NCBI GenBank assembly: GCA_911728435.2
Contig: OU452199.1
Span: forward strand, 8,194,860-8,258,859
Origin: Apoderus coryli
Taxonomy: Eukaryota > Arthropoda > Insecta > Coleoptera > Attelabidae
DNA: 64,000 nt
Direction: 5' to 3'
The notes beneath the pieces were generated by a model. It searched no databases. It saw nothing but the letters and a program-made list of their open reading frames with translations, and had not been told where the DNA came from. Shown here in pieces: positions 21,681 to 33,650 of this stretch (positions are counted from its first letter, which is position 1; the number at the start of each line of letters is the position of its first letter). The position numbers and the translations under genes are program-made.

Positions 21681-23295
21681 CTATAAGTGACAACTGTTGA
21701 AGTATAATTTAAGATTCGAGTTCCGAATAGTAGAGTTCTCTAAACTGTAGTGGTAAGGAGCTACTTGGACCACCTTAAGCTGTGCCAATGAAAAATTGTA
21801 TGTTACATTTCAACATTAATTCGATTAACCCTTGCAACCATCGCATCATTGCATTCCCATTAAACTATGGAATATTTATCCAATATATCGAATCTAGTTG
21901 CTCCCTAGTATTAACCGAACCCAATGAGGTGTACTCAATTTGATTGTGTAAATGTGTTTTGCTAGATAAGGATTATATTGTGAAATATATGTTTTTTAAG
22001 GTTGTAGCTTAAGTGGTCAAATATTTGACCCCAACCTACACCAATGCTTCTTCACCTCCAAATAATATAGAAAGCAAGGACACTAGAGCATCCTCTTTGT
22101 CACAACCACATATCAAATTATTTCTCAAAAAATAAGAAACATTTATTAAAATCTCTTTTCCATGACTGCGGAAGCACGTTTTTCTATTAAATATCCGGAA
22201 ATGAAAATGTATATATGAATGAAAGAAATCAATTCAATATAAGTTGTTGACACTATAATATACAGAGTGACTCAGGCTTTTGTAGCAGGACTTTAAAAGC
22301 TTATAGAACATAGTTTTGCAAGATTTTCTGAGATACCGACTATCAAAGTTTCAGGATTTGTTCGATTTTTGTAAGTTTCATCCAACAGATCTGAGGTTAT
22401 TGAGAATTTTTTAAAACCTACAGGGTGGTACAACCCTGTATATTATATATTTTGTGGATATGACTCTTTTATTTATATGCCCTAAATTGAAAAATATTGA
22501 TAGAGGCGCTCAATATTTTGCTTTTGAGATATTCTCTAAAAGTAACAACAATATTGCATTAGAATAAATGCTGAGAGTTTTTTTTTATAAGAGCAATAGT
22601 TCTGGAAAAATCATAACAATCAATGGTTTTTTAGTATTATTATAGTGTGCGATATGTCTGAAGCTTATATAAAAAAAAATCTTTCTATTAAAAAAACTAT
22701 ATTTATGCTCACTGAAAATAAGCACTTACGATTCTATCTTTGAAGGACTTTTATCCTACAATTATTATTATTATAGCATAAGAAAGGTAACATCAGAATA
22801 TGACGCGCAAACAGGTCTCTTTACTATCAGAGTGATGATCAAAAAAGAGCTACCGTTTTCTTTCAACTAACTTTATCCTGTATAAACCTAGCAACCGAAT
22901 GTTTTTGAAGTTCACAAGAGGCTTGTTATACCTACCTATGAAAAATCTGTAATAACGACCCAAAGCCCTTGTGTTGTGCCTCTATCTTTTTGTGTAATGT
23001 CAACATTGCTTGACAAACTCGAAAATTTAGCCTAGCGGAAATTTCTGCAGTTCAATCGTACTATGATGTACCTTCTTCTGTGTTCGTTTTATCTCTATTC
23101 ACGGAATACGGTGAGGTCGTTAAGGACTTTTTCTTTTTGCGTTTTGTTACCGGCCAATTGAATATACCTTTAAAATGCAGCGGACGAAATATAATATAAA
23201 AATATATATAAAATGCTGAACAATGTTGTGGCTAGTATATTTAAATATTTGTTAAAGGTTTTGGGGAGTCTGCCTTGGTTCTTCTTTGAATAGAA
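21681..23295. other. No gene; a MITE-like motif near 22262-22440
   Basis: TACAGAGTGACTCAGGCTTTTGT at 22261 and ACAGGGTGGTACAACCCTGTAT near 22420 resemble ends of Tc/mariner-type MITEs, but no clean paired termini could be drawn. The rest is plain AT-rich sequence. Confidence 0.35.
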
Positions 23296-23365
23296 CTCTT
23301 ATTTACATGCCAAGCTTTCGGAGATTTTTATTTGTTTCCTTCTTCAGGGCTGTGAAAAAGTACAA
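23296..23365 (-). repeat. Hammerhead-like terminal motif of a Penelope-like element
   Basis: On the minus strand the order is ACAGCC, CTGAAGA, an A, then GGA..TCC as a weak stem II, GAAA, GCTT and GGCATGT. The flanks ACAGCC and GGCATGT can pair with one bulge, as stem I would. This is the arrangement of a hammerhead core with a very short stem III. Stem II is poor and has one extra base, so self-cleavage is doubtful. No adjoining coding region was found. Confidence 0.35.
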
Positions 23366-23468
23366 ACAACAATAATTACTAACTGACAAACACTCTTTTC
23401 TTGGCTCTATCTTAACTTGGAAAATGATGAACAATTTGACTGTCATAGGACATCTTAAAATACAACTT

Positions 23469-24292
23469 CTTTTTTTTTTTTTTTTTTGAAAGGGTCCGTA
23501 CGACTTAAGTCCCCGGTTTCACTGCAGCCTCATGGGCTTATTGTGAAAAATCCCCGTATATTATGCCACCCAATCCAGCAGCCCTGTACCCTCCACTAAC
23601 TTGTGGAGTTCAGTTATGTGTTGGGTGTCAATATCTGCTGGCGCAATCAGCGAATGCCCAAAGATAGCGTGTCTTCTTCGTTGTAGAACTACACACTCAC
23701 ATATTACATGGTAAGCTGTTTCAACTGCCCCATTACACAATCTGCATTGCAGGTCCCCATTGTACAGCCCCATCTTATTTAGGTGGTCTCTCAGAGCGCA
23801 ATGCCCAGTAAGGAGTCCCATAGTTATTCGCATCTGACTCCTGCTTAATGATAGCAGTTTTCCAGTGCGTTTTGTTGCGGCACCAGGTATAAACCTCTTC
23901 CCATGCTCCTGCTTGGGAATATGTTCCCAATATCTCTGGTGCTCGCTTTTGGCCCAGCACTTGAGGAGTTCCCTCGCCGTTCTTTTAGACAAGCCCAGCG
24001 CAGGTTCCGTGCCAGTATATGTGGTTTCAGAGGCTTGTCTAGCCAGCCAATCCGCTCTCTCGTTGCCTTCTATTCCCGAGTGCCCCGGGACCCACACTAG
24101 ATTAACCCTATTGTGGTCCGCCAAGGCCCTAAGTTCTGTTTGGCATTCCCATACCAGTTTGGTTGTAACCTTGGGGCTTCTCAGAGCCTTTAAGGCCGCC
24201 TGGCTATCTGAACATATATTGATTCGCTTGTTTGTATAAGCCCTCAATCTGTTTAGTTTTGCACATTGCAGAATTGCAAACACTTCCGCTTG
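23469..24292 (-). mobile_element. 5'-truncated RNase H-bearing LINE with perfect target duplication
   Basis: The insertion is bounded by a perfect 12-bp duplication, AAAATACAACTT, at 23457-23468 and 24293-24304. On the minus strand it ends in a poly(A) tail (T run at 23469-23488). It contains only the C-terminal RNase H part of ORF2. The exact duplication and uninterrupted frame show a recent insertion. It is a different family from the CR1-type LINE at 5906, which has an ATT tail and no RNase H. Confidence 0.88.
23561..24292 (-). CDS. RNase H domain and zinc knuckle of a LINE ORF2 (5'-truncated)
   Basis: About 243 residues are in frame from the truncation point to the stop at 23561. The RNase H domain shows QAEVFAILQC (catalytic Glu), SDSQAALKAL (Asp) and VWVPGHSGIEGNERADWLA (His and Asp). 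A C-terminal segment GLLTGHCALRDHLNKMGL is followed by a CCHC-type knuckle, CRLCNGAVETAYHVICEC. This order is typical of I/LOA-group non-LTR elements, where RNase H degrades the RNA of the RNA-DNA hybrid. The endonuclease and reverse transcriptase are missing, so the fragment is not autonomous. Confidence 0.85.
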   Translation of the reverse strand, partial: QAEVFAILQCAKLNRLRAYTNKRINICSDSQAALKALRSPKVTTKLVWECQTELRALADHNRVNLVWVPGHSGIEGNERADWLARQASETTYTGTEPALGLSKRTARELLKCWAKSEHQRYWEHIPKQEHGKRFIPGAATKRTGKLLSLSRSQMRITMGLLTGHCALRDHLNKMGLYNGDLQCRLCNGAVETAYHVICECVVLQRRRHAIFGHSLIAPADIDTQHITELHKLVEGTGLLDWVA

Positions 24293-24322
24293 AAAATACA
24301 ACTTTATTTGTTGTACATAATA

Positions 24323-25571
24323 CGAGGGTTGCCTTTTATATTTCGGGATTAAAGAACAAAAACAAATATTAATCATCGAAAATCACTTTATTGTTTTTCA
24401 AAATATTTCCCATGAAGATCTATACACTTTTGCATGCGTTTGAACCAATTGTGGAAGCACTTTTGCCACTCTGATTGAGGTATCTCCAAAACATGCATTC
24501 TGAATGCAGCAACCAGTTCTTGAGGTGTCGAAAAACGTTGACCTCTTCGTTTGTTTTTTTACACCGGGAATAAAAAGAAGTCATTCGGTGCCAAGTCAGG
24601 ACTATACCGCGGATGACTCATCAAATCGATGTTTTGGGTGCTCAAAAATGCAGTTGTTTGAGCCGAGGTGTGAGAGCTCGCATTGTCGTGGTGAAGAGTG
24701 ATCCGTCTTCGGCGGTTGGTTTTCCTGATTTCTTGGAAGACAACTGGCAAACAAATGGTTGTATACCACTCAGAATTGACTGTTCTGCGTTGTTCTAGTT
24801 GTACGGTTGCGCCATGTCCAGTTTTTCCGAAAAAACAGGCGACCATTTGCTTGGAAGTGCTTCGTGCGCGAACAACTTTTGTTGGATTTGGCTCATCTTG
24901 AAACATCCATACAGTCGACTACTGTTTACTTTCGGGCTCATACGCGTAAATCCACGATTCATCACTTGTCACGATGTCATAGGCGGGTTTGGAAGCACCG
25001 CGATCGTATTTTTGGAGCATTTCTTTCGACCAATCGACACGAGCCTTTTTTTGAGCGATTGACAAATTGTGTGGGATCCAACGCGAACAATTTTTTTTGA
25101 CAGTCAAATGTTTATGCAATATTGAATGTATGCTGGTCCCAGTAATGCCTAAGGTTGTCTCAATCTCTTGATAGGTCACATGACGATCTTGCAATATCAG
25201 TTCGCGCACAGCATCAATGGTTTTCGGAACAACAACTGATTTTGGATGACCTTCACGAAATTCGTCTTGGAGTGGTCCTTGATGGAGCTTCATCGCCAAA
25301 AATTGAATTAAGTTCATCCATGCACTGTTGCTGAGTTAATCCACGTCGAATGTTGTAAAAAAATAATCGCACGAAAATGTTCACGATTGAATTCCATTTT
25401 TGGGACGAGATGAATCTTTTAAGTTACTGTAAACAACAGAAATAGCGCTCGTATGTCAAAACGTTCTGAGTACGTATAACCTCAAAAATGTCCAACTTTA
25501 CGATAGAGCTGTCAGTTGCCAGAATGCAACACCAGGGTTGCCAAATCCCGACATATAAAAGGCAACCCTCC
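24323..25571 (-). mobile_element. Mariner-family transposon with TA target duplications
   Basis: The ends are inverted repeats: CGAGGGTTGCCTTTTATAT at the left and the complement of GGAGGGTTGCCTTTTATAT at the right. TA lies on both sides (24321-24322 and 25572-25573). The length, 1249 bp, is normal for mariner. The transposase is on the minus strand and is disabled. A deleted relative lies at 40499. This element sits only 16 bp to the right of the RNase H LINE's duplication, so the two are side by side rather than nested. Confidence 0.9.
24388..25397 (-). pseudogene. Mariner transposase, frameshifted and partly deleted
   Basis: Reading starts at ATG 25397 (MEFNREHFRAII) and ends at the stop 24388-24390 (KCIDLHGKYFEKQ). 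A frameshift lies in the T run near 25360. A deletion near 25280 removes the VYRWYGEFNRGR helix that survives in the copy at 40499, and another frameshift falls near 24910. The catalytic triad is still visible as TSDESWIY, LHHDNASSHTS and YSPDLAPNDFFLFP, the D,D34D pattern of mariner. An active enzyme would cut and paste the element at TA sites. The frame breaks mean this copy cannot make one. Confidence 0.85.
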
Positions 25572-25573
25572 TA

Positions 25574-26956
25574 AACAAATACACTTAGTTGCATAATCCA
25601 ATACTAAGATCAACCACCTAAATGATTTTTCTGTCTTTTAACTAAAGAAAAAATATTGATCGAAGTAACTAATTTTCTCCTTTATATATACAGGGTGACT
25701 TTTGATAAAAAGTGTCAATAGTGGCAATCTATTTTGAGGGACTTATGTTAATTTTAGGGGAGATACACTTCGCCCAGAATAAGTTTAAAAAGTTAGAGAT
25801 AGAAGTAAGAACATTTTTTTTCAGTTAGATTATACCTAATATTCAGTTTATGGCTATCGAGTTCTAATAATTATTTAAATGAAATAAATATATTAAAATT
25901 TAGTGTTGGACATTTATTTCAAGTGTACCTAAATATTCGATAATATAAGTTTACTACAATAGACGGTTTGATATGTGCCATACGACCGGTATACCTGATC
26001 CTAACTTCTGGACCTCTCAATATTGCGTCTAATTAAACATCGTATTTAGTTGAATGTGTAGCTTACTTCACTGTACCTTGGATATCACACTTGGAAACTT
26101 TTCTAAAAACCCATTCCAATGCGACGGTTGTCCTTTCCACTCTACTGGTTTTAGATTAAGGTACGAAACACCTAAAATATTATATAATGTCAGAAAGGTA
26201 ATACCAAAAGTGAAAAAACAAAAAAGAAACATATTTACGTCAAAAATCCATTTCACCGTTCAAGTTATATATCGCGCTATATGTCTCATAAAGGACTGTA
26301 TTAACGAAATAAAGCATGAAATATTACTGCCTAATATATTTTTTGAGCTCCAATCTGACGCAGATTTTGAGCGTTGAGAGCTTCTAGTCTAAAGGATGTG
26401 CATATTGGAGCGGAACGCTTCTTTCAATACAAGTTGCAGAAATAAAAAAAAAATACGTGCGCGGTCGATGCACAAAAAGAATCATCAAATGTAATCATTT
26501 ATGTCAGTGTTTTGGATTTTTTATTACAATCTGTTCATTTGTGCAATCATATGCAGGATATTGTAGAAAATGTAGTTCAAAAAACATAATTTTGTGAAAT
26601 TATACTTCTAATTACATTCTTTTGATTTTGGAATCAAATATTTAATTCCATATGATGGCAATTTATATTGATGATCATAAGATGGTTTTGTAGAGTAGAT
26701 GCCTTCAAAAACTTGTTAATATGGATTATTTTTTGAAATAAATAAATCTATATTGCCGCCAACAGTTTTCCCATTTACAGAGCAAATACAAACAAACAGG
26801 AATGACATGTGACAATACACATACAAATATATTTTTAGCGGTAAATTCAAATGATTAAATATACTACTACAAAAGATTTAAAGGTTTTTCGATTGCAATC
26901 TGGAAAATCAAAATGCAGAATATTCGAAAGCGTCAAAATGGCTTCCTATAATATAT
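25574..26956. other. No recognisable gene
   Basis: ATACAGGGTGAC at 25689 is an isolated MITE-end-like motif. The frame at 26054-26377 shows no domain. Bases 26872-26912 (AGATTTAAAGGTTTTTCGATTGCAATCTG) recur near 54697-54737. Confidence 0.4.
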
Positions 26957-27090
26957 CATATCTCTCTAATTTGAAATTCGTTGGTTTGTCAGGTTTCCAT
27001 TTTTAGGACTACCATATCTCTCAATTTTGAAATTCGTTGGTTGCAGTTATTATTCTACCATATCTCTCTAATTTGAAATTAGTTGGTTTG
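26957..27090 (+). repeat. Three-copy short direct repeat
   Basis: The phrase CATATCTCTCTAATTTGAAATT followed by CGTTGGTTTG or AGTTGGTTTG occurs three times, at about 26957, 27009 and 27056. The spacing is about 50 bases. The copies differ by only a few bases while the spacers between them differ entirely. Confidence 0.75.
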
Positions 27091-28069
27091 TTTTATTAAT
27101 TATAATGACAGATGGATTTATGTTATAATTTGACACTATGGAAAATCTCTACTTCTTTGGAGGTGGAGTTCAGTATATTTGCATTATTTTTTCGAAAATT
27201 AAGCATCAGTTTTGACTGGAAATTTTCATATAAGGTTTGTTAGCTAGGTGCTTCCAATACAAACAATTATTTATTGATATCGAATTTTTTTTTGTGTGGG
27301 GTAGCTGTCACAGTTTATATGACATTTGGATAAATAGTTGATATCTCCCTCTGCGTCGCACACAAAATGAACTTTTGTAGATGTAAATAAATTAATTAAT
27401 AAAATAATGTGTCCGCATTAAATCCCCTTGAAAAGTACCCATTGGGATGCAGCAAAAAACAAATTTTCCATATATAGACAGTCATATAGACAGACCTGCG
27501 GCTGCACGTTCGGTGCAGCTTTAAGTTAACTTACATAAATAGCGGTCCTTTTTTTGCAGATTTTCAACGACAAAAACAGCACTATCAGATATTATAAGGA
27601 TGAATAATATTACTTTAAAATAGGAATAATATTCTTAGTATACTGCTAACTTATTTTACTATAAACTGTATGTCAGATACAATAAACAAATTATTTTGAA
27701 GGATAACTTAAATAATGCTTAAACAAAAATTCATGTATAATATTTCGGTCAGAATTGAATGTTGAAATTCCAGATATATCATTACATAATGTTACATCAA
27801 GCGCACAACAAACAATGATCTTAAAAAACTGACAAAGTATATACTTTAAAGTTGTACAGCCGTAAAAAAAAAACAAAAATCACATTGAAAATACCCAACA
27901 ATACAAACATAGTTACGGAAAATATCGCTAACAAAACCTAAATAATTGAAAAAATTAAATTAAAGTTTTAAAAATCATACAATTATTGCAAAACGTGGGC
28001 TGCTCTTAGTAGATTTAGGGTACAATTGAGAAGGCCACATGTTTCACAAATTTGGTTTTAATTCTTACA
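27091..28069. other. No recognisable gene
   Basis: AT-rich sequence. The frame at 27691-27876 (-) shows no domain. Confidence 0.45.
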
Positions 28070-29235
28070 CATTATTTGAGCAGGAAACTGAGGCAAAACA
28101 TTGGTTCTGGCGCGATCAACATAGAATCTCAAGCCGTGTCTGGATGATAGCCTAGGGGCACTGAAATTCAGTTTTGATAGCAAAAACAAACAGTCTATGT
28201 CATTGTGCATAGGTTTTTACAACACAGATAGGCCTGACCAAACTCGCCGAACTTGAATCTTCAAATTGAGATAAAATAATCTCGCGTAGTTACAACGTAG
28301 GTAGATAGCAGGGTACTCTTCATGTATCTTAAAAGACAGGTATTTCAAGAATTTCTTTTGGATCTTCTCAACTAGTGATTTGTGATTACAATAAATCGGA
28401 TACTAAATGAAGGTACAATATTCAAGTTTAGAGCTGACATACGCAAATAATAAGGCTTTTAAAGCATTAACATGCTATTTCGATACTATAAATCCATAGG
28501 ATTTATTTGCTGTCGCAATGATAGTATCAATATAGGAAAGGTATAAATTAAGTCGATTATTATTAAAAGGTAAACCGCTATCAAACAAGACACCCAGATC
28601 GCAAACACTTTTACATCGGTTGAGACGCTCTCCCCTGAGCTTGTAGTTGCATAGAATAACATTTTTTCTCTTAGAAAAACAAAGAAACTTGCATTTACCG
28701 ACGCGAAGTTTAATTGAAGCTTCTTTGCCTGGCACCGGACCTTACAGTCATTAAAATTATTTATATTAGAAAACAACTTCAAATCGTCGGCAAAAATAAT
28801 GCTGGTGATTGCAAGCTCTTATCCAGGTCACTGATGTAAATTAAGAAAAGCAAGGGACCGAGATTTGAGGCCTAAAGAACGCCCAGATAGGACGCACACA
28901 GAGTAAGCAAATTTTTATCGGAACCAAAGCTTTCTACCTTCTCGATAAGTCTGCCGTGGTCTTGTTTATCGAAAGCTTTGGAAAAATCCGTGTAAATCAC
29001 GTCGAGCTGACTGCCCGAATTCAAGGCCCTTGCGATTTCATAAGACAAAACAGACAAGTTAGTTGTTGTTGCCCCTAGCCCTCAAAAAACCATGCTGACT
29101 TGCTGATATACGACTTTTTATTGACGCATATATTCTGTCAGACAGTACACGTTCAAACAACTTGGAAAAATTCGGTAATATGGAAATAAGGTGATAGTTT
29201 CAAAGATGGTGACTTCAATATAGGCATGATTTTAG
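28070..29235 (-). pseudogene. CR1/Jockey-type LINE reverse transcriptase fragment A
   Basis: On the minus strand the fragment runs from a decayed fingers region, through IYTDFSKAFDKQDHGRLIEK (catalytic Asp), to SNLGPLLFLIYISDL, FADDLKLF, a CKSVCDLGVLFDSGL motif and the thumb (SSKLEYC, IQKKFLKYLSFKI). A small deletion removes the part between ASYL and GVL near 28880. Several frameshifts and stops are present. It belongs to the same broad group as the intact LINE at 5906. Fragment B's 3' end abuts its 5' side. Confidence 0.75.
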
Positions 29236-29239
29236 ATTT

Positions 29240-30740
29240 ATTTATTTATTTAACAATTCGGGGTACACACAGATCAAAGATCCAAAACAGTACCCACAGA
29301 ATAATGTACATGTTCAGTGGGTTAATCAATAGAACTTAAAAAAAAAACAAATCATACATAAGAGTGCAAATACAATAGTTAGTTAATCATGTTTCTTTCA
29401 AATATATTAAATGTATATTTAGACATAGTGAGAAAATCGAAATCCACAATCATGAATTAAAAGTCTTTAACATCCTACAGATAGCAGAATTTTGTCCAGC
29501 ATTAGTTCGTCTAAATGGAATAACAAATAACTCATTGTTCCTCAAAGTTCTAAGTGGCTCGTTAAAAATAATGTTTTCTAAAATAGAATCTGACTGCAGT
29601 AAGCCTTTTAAAATCTTAAATATAAATAATAAATCAGAGAGTTGCCCTCTCTTTTGCAATGATATTATTGAATATCTTCGCATAATGGTATTATAATTCA
29701 CGGGAAAACTCAGTATGATGTCGGGCTTATATGCTAAGTATTTCAAAAACTTATGTTGTATACTCTCGATACGTTGAATATAGCACGCATATTGCGGACA
29801 CCACACTGTTGATGCAACACTCAGCTTTCCGTAAACGAGAGAATAATATAAAGAATTGTAGGATTCTTGAAATCTCTGGAATTTCTAATAATAAATCCCA
29901 GAGTTCTGTTACAGCTAGTTAGAAGTGCGTCAATATGTTGCTTAAACATCATTTTATTATCCATGATTACGCCCAGATCTCTCACTTCTGCGACCTTAAC
30001 CAACGAATGGTTTCCAATAGTGTAGTCGCAATCATGGATATTGTTATTTCTAGCAACGCACTTTAGCAAATTCAAAAATAAACTGTAATACTCAACCAAC
30101 CTATCCAAATCATCCTGCAATAGCTTGCTGTCATTAAGATTAGACACAGTTTTATATAATTTTAGGTCGTCTGCATAAAGTTTAAATTGGGAATTTTTGA
30201 TTTTTTATATAATAAAAAACAGAGGACCCAGATGATTACCCTGAGGAACACCAGATGGTACATTAAAAGCTTCAGAGTCAAAATTGTATAAAGAAACAAC
30301 TTAGCAAGTCATCCGTAACACCGATCTCAGCAAGCCGATCCATCAATATTTGGAGACTAATTTTATCAAACGCCTTACTGAAATCAGTGTAGATAGCGTC
30401 CACTTGCACTCGGTCATCCATTTTTGATATTACGTAATCCGTAAAATCTATCAAATTTGTTTCGATAGAACGCTTAAGAAAAAAACCGTGCTGTTCTGGA
30501 ATTATATGACGTTTAGTTTTATCAAAAATAATTTCATAAATTATTTTCTCAAAAACTTTACTAAAAATGTTTAGCTTACAAATAGGACGATAATTTTTTA
30601 TATCTCTCTTATCTCCACTTTTAAATAATGGTATCACAAATGATTTATTCCATTCGGCTAGGAAGATCCCATTTGCAATAGATTTATTGAATATTAAATA
30701 CAAAGGTTTTATTAAATTCTCACGGCTATTTTTTATAAAT
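29240..30740 (-). pseudogene. CR1/Jockey-type LINE fragment B
   Basis: The minus-strand copy begins within the fingers (ENLIKPLYLIFNKSIANGIF). It continues with FKSGDKRDIKNYRPI, EQHGFFLKRSIETNLIDF, VDAIYTDFSKAFDKIS, an ADDLKLYKT catalytic motif near 30160, VRDLGVIMDNKMMFKQHI and a thumb ending YSIISLQKRGQLSDLLFIFK. Frameshifts lie near 30290 and 29815. The 3' end carries (TAAA)n at about 29243-29258 rather than an ATT tail, so it is a different subfamily from fragment A. It may have inserted at or into fragment A. Confidence 0.75.
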
Positions 30741-30872
30741 ATAACATAACATAACATTGTTTCCATTTTCTCCGAGAGTCGCTGTCATTGTCCCAGGATA
30801 GACTCGCAGGGATACTAAACATTGTAGTTTTCGCACTGCACCATATTATCTTATTTATGAATTGATTATAAA

Positions 30873-30962
30873 ATAAAGTAACAAGACTTTAGGTTATCTT
30901 GGAAATTTGATTCACACTACCATGCTTTCACCAGACGGGTCGTTTCGTTGATCCACAGAGAG
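30873..30962 (-). repeat. Decayed second copy of the hammerhead-bearing element
   Basis: The segment matches 41319-41408 over about 90 bases (AACAAGACTTTA, GGAAATTTG, CACACTACCATGCTT, CACCAGACG). On the minus strand the GAAAC, the short stem III and the TGGTG of stem I are retained. The CTGATGA core and the outer stem I strand are lost, so this copy cannot fold as a ribozyme. Confidence 0.7.
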
Positions 30963-30965
30963 TTG

Positions 30966-32069
30966 TACTTAAAAAAACTTAATAACACTTATTATAATAT
31001 TGATTTTAAGTTAATACTTTATCACCATATCGAGGAGAATAAACAACTTAAACTAAATGAATATGAATGAGATGAAAGCTACCACTTTTGTGTATACTCT
31101 TCAAATGTCATGTAAGAGTGATGATGTTGTTACAGCTGCCGGCAGGCTGACGCGTCACCAGGAACACCCTCTTAAAATGGACTGTTTTCTACCCTCTCGA
31201 ATTATACTAGTATATAGATATATTGGAGAGTGAAAGAAAATTGAATCTTGCTACACAGTTTAGGTGGTCGGATTTTGTTTCTTTATGAAAAGGGGTGAGA
31301 TGCTTTGATGTTATATTTCGTCAAAAGGCAATGGGGTAAATATCAGTAAACTTCTTAATTGTTAAACGAATGAGTTAATATTTGCTGTGACATTGTTAAC
31401 GGTGAAGGTTATAAAATTACAATAAAAATTGGGTTTTAATTTGAACACATTTAAATTTTATTAATTTTCTTTGTGAATATATAAGGACATTCAATAACAA
31501 ATAATTACAATTCAGGTTTTTTTCATGATTGGACGTCCCCAATTCGCTCACAAATTTTGACCAGTTTTTTTAGAAGCACCTTGTATAATACAACGCTTTA
31601 TAATAATTCTCGACGGTACTTGTATAAAATGTGTTTTATTGTCGGCATAGCGGACTGTTATTTCATTATTGATTAATGAAAACTGCTCATTAAATCCTAA
31701 ATATCCTCTTTATTTCCGTGAAAATTTCATCTTCACCAGGAGGTCGGGCTACAATGACTACAAAAAATGATTGTTAAAACTTGACTTGAATATCTCAAAA
31801 TGATATAAAACACACTTGCATTCAGAGAAAACTAAATTAGCTTTATATGTCAAAAACACATAACCGGAACAACAATTATTGCACAGTGTAAAATCAGAAT
31901 ATAAAATTGTTTCAACATATTCTCAAAACATACAAAACGATTTGATGCTATGAACAATATTTCTTAGTTAAAAGCTATATTATTCTATGTTAGATTAGTT
32001 TACCAAGTTGCAATAAATCACACTTAATTGACTGATATCAGATCTCAAATGTATTGCAGTTGTGTTTTA
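30966..32069. other. No recognisable gene
   Basis: No domain-bearing frame or repeat shared with the rest of the window was seen. Confidence 0.45.
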
Positions 32070-32243
32070 TTAACCCTTCACTGCATGATTTTTTAATTTT
32101 GATTGGAAAAATTTATTGTTACCTAGGACAGGGAAAAATAATAACAAAAAAATATATGTTATAATTTATTGTCAAAATAAGTCAAAAAAATGTGTGTTGT
32201 TGAAAAACAACACCATGCAAATAACGTACACAAATTTAAGTAT

Positions 32244-33060
32244 CTAATTTATATAGAAATATTTAAAACAAGATTTATTTTTTGTAAAACAAAGGGCAAC
32301 TTCACATTTTTCACGTAAAATATGTGAAAATCCTTTGCATCCAGGAAACTTACACCGAATTTGTTTTTCACTCCAACATGGCCAGTGATGAATTCCATCT
32401 GTTTTTACATCTTTTGCTGGAACAATTTGCGCTGGTCCTTTTTTATTTGGAGGGCATTTTCTATACCGCCAGATGATGGCCGTCCTCTTTTAGAATTGTC
32501 CAACTCTACATAATGCCTTTGCTACCTGCGATCTAGATTGAGATTGAGTAATCTTACATAGAGGGCCAGGCTTCTGTTCCTGCAAAGCTCTTTTATATAA
32601 AATCCAACTGTTGGCTATAGTCAGATCCAATAAATGGTAAAAAATTCTGAAATACCATTTTTTGCTTCTTTTCCCACGTCCTAAATTGCTGTCTAATAAA
32701 TCCACTCCACCCATGTTTATTGTAAGTACTCTTTTACAATAAATGGGCAATCTACATCTAGAGATTTCAACAACAAAAATGCTTACTTCTCCCATTACAG
32801 TAAACAGGATATTGTTTTTTGGACTGTCCTGGAGTCTTGATTTTGCCAGAAGTATTATCTGACACAAACAAACACAAGTTTGACTTCAGGTTCCTGATCT
32901 ATGTCATCATTACCAAAAATAAAATTATTTTAAAGTTGCTCTAATTCAGTCATTTCCGGCTCCTCGTCAAAATCAAACCCATCCTCACTATCAGAAAGGT
33001 TATTGATGATCTCATCCAACTCTTTATCAGTCAAACCCTTATTTCTATGAAAAATTGCCA
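32244..33060 (-). pseudogene. piggyBac transposase, internally deleted
   Basis: The reading starts at ATG 33060 with an acidic N-terminus (MAIFHRNKGLTDKELDEI, DSEDGFDFDEEPE). The middle third with the catalytic aspartates is missing. The C-terminal part follows: NMGGVDLLDSNLGRGKRSKK, WYFRIFYHLLDL, then after a small frameshift near 32490 the cysteine-rich domain (HHWPCW, RCKFPGCKGFS, CEVALCF, KSCFKYF), ending at 32244. That domain normally binds the element's termini. The deletion of roughly 350 residues explains why the element is non-autonomous. Confidence 0.82.
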
Positions 33061-33385
33061 TTTTATGAAATATCGAAAAATATAACTGCTAATGCATGAT
33101 GTTGTTTTTGAACAACATACACAAATATGGCTTTACTCGACATTCGAAAAAGAAGAATAGTTATGAGAAGATCCAAATAATTCCCGTATCTTACCTTCCA
33201 ACCACTAGGTATTTTTATATTTTCCAAAATAAGAGGAATTCTGCTAATAATACAAGAAAAAAATAACAACATACACAAATTTAAATGCCGTTGACAGCTA
33301 ATTAAATTTTGATCTTCAACGACTAGCACCATCTAGTAAAGTTTTACTCAATTATACATCCTTAGTTGTATCACAGCATTAATAA

Positions 33386-33650
33386 CTACAGCATTCCGAC
33401 TCCACATTGGCACTTTGAAATAAACTGTGACGTATACCGCCGCCATTTTGGGTTACAAGTCAGGTCCTGACTAAGAATAATTATAGTTTTCAGTTTCTAA
33501 CCACAGTACTGTATTTTCATTTTTGTAAAAACATTTAAGTACATAATAATATCGCTGTCAATTTCAGAAATATTTATGGTGTGTCATAGTGATTGAAAAC
33601 TGCCTTGAGTGGTGGTATCAGTTAAATGTTGACATGATTGGGTGATTTTT
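33386..33650 (+). repeat. Dispersed repeat family X, copy 2
   Basis: This is the inverted counterpart of 15290-15553, located in the non-coding half of the piggyBac-like element. It is followed at 33649-33667 by an (AAT)n run that reads as an ATT tail on the minus strand. Confidence 0.7.

Noticed and set aside
23865..24239. Plus-strand 124-codon open frame.
   Set aside because: It is antisense to the RNase H domain, whose motifs are on the minus strand.
26957..27090. Short spaced repeats as a CRISPR-like array.
   Set aside because: Only three units, no cas genes, and the window is eukaryotic.
29227..29260. LINE fragment B inserted cleanly within fragment A.
   Set aside because: No continuation of fragment A was found beyond 30740 and no target duplication was seen, so simple abutment remains possible.
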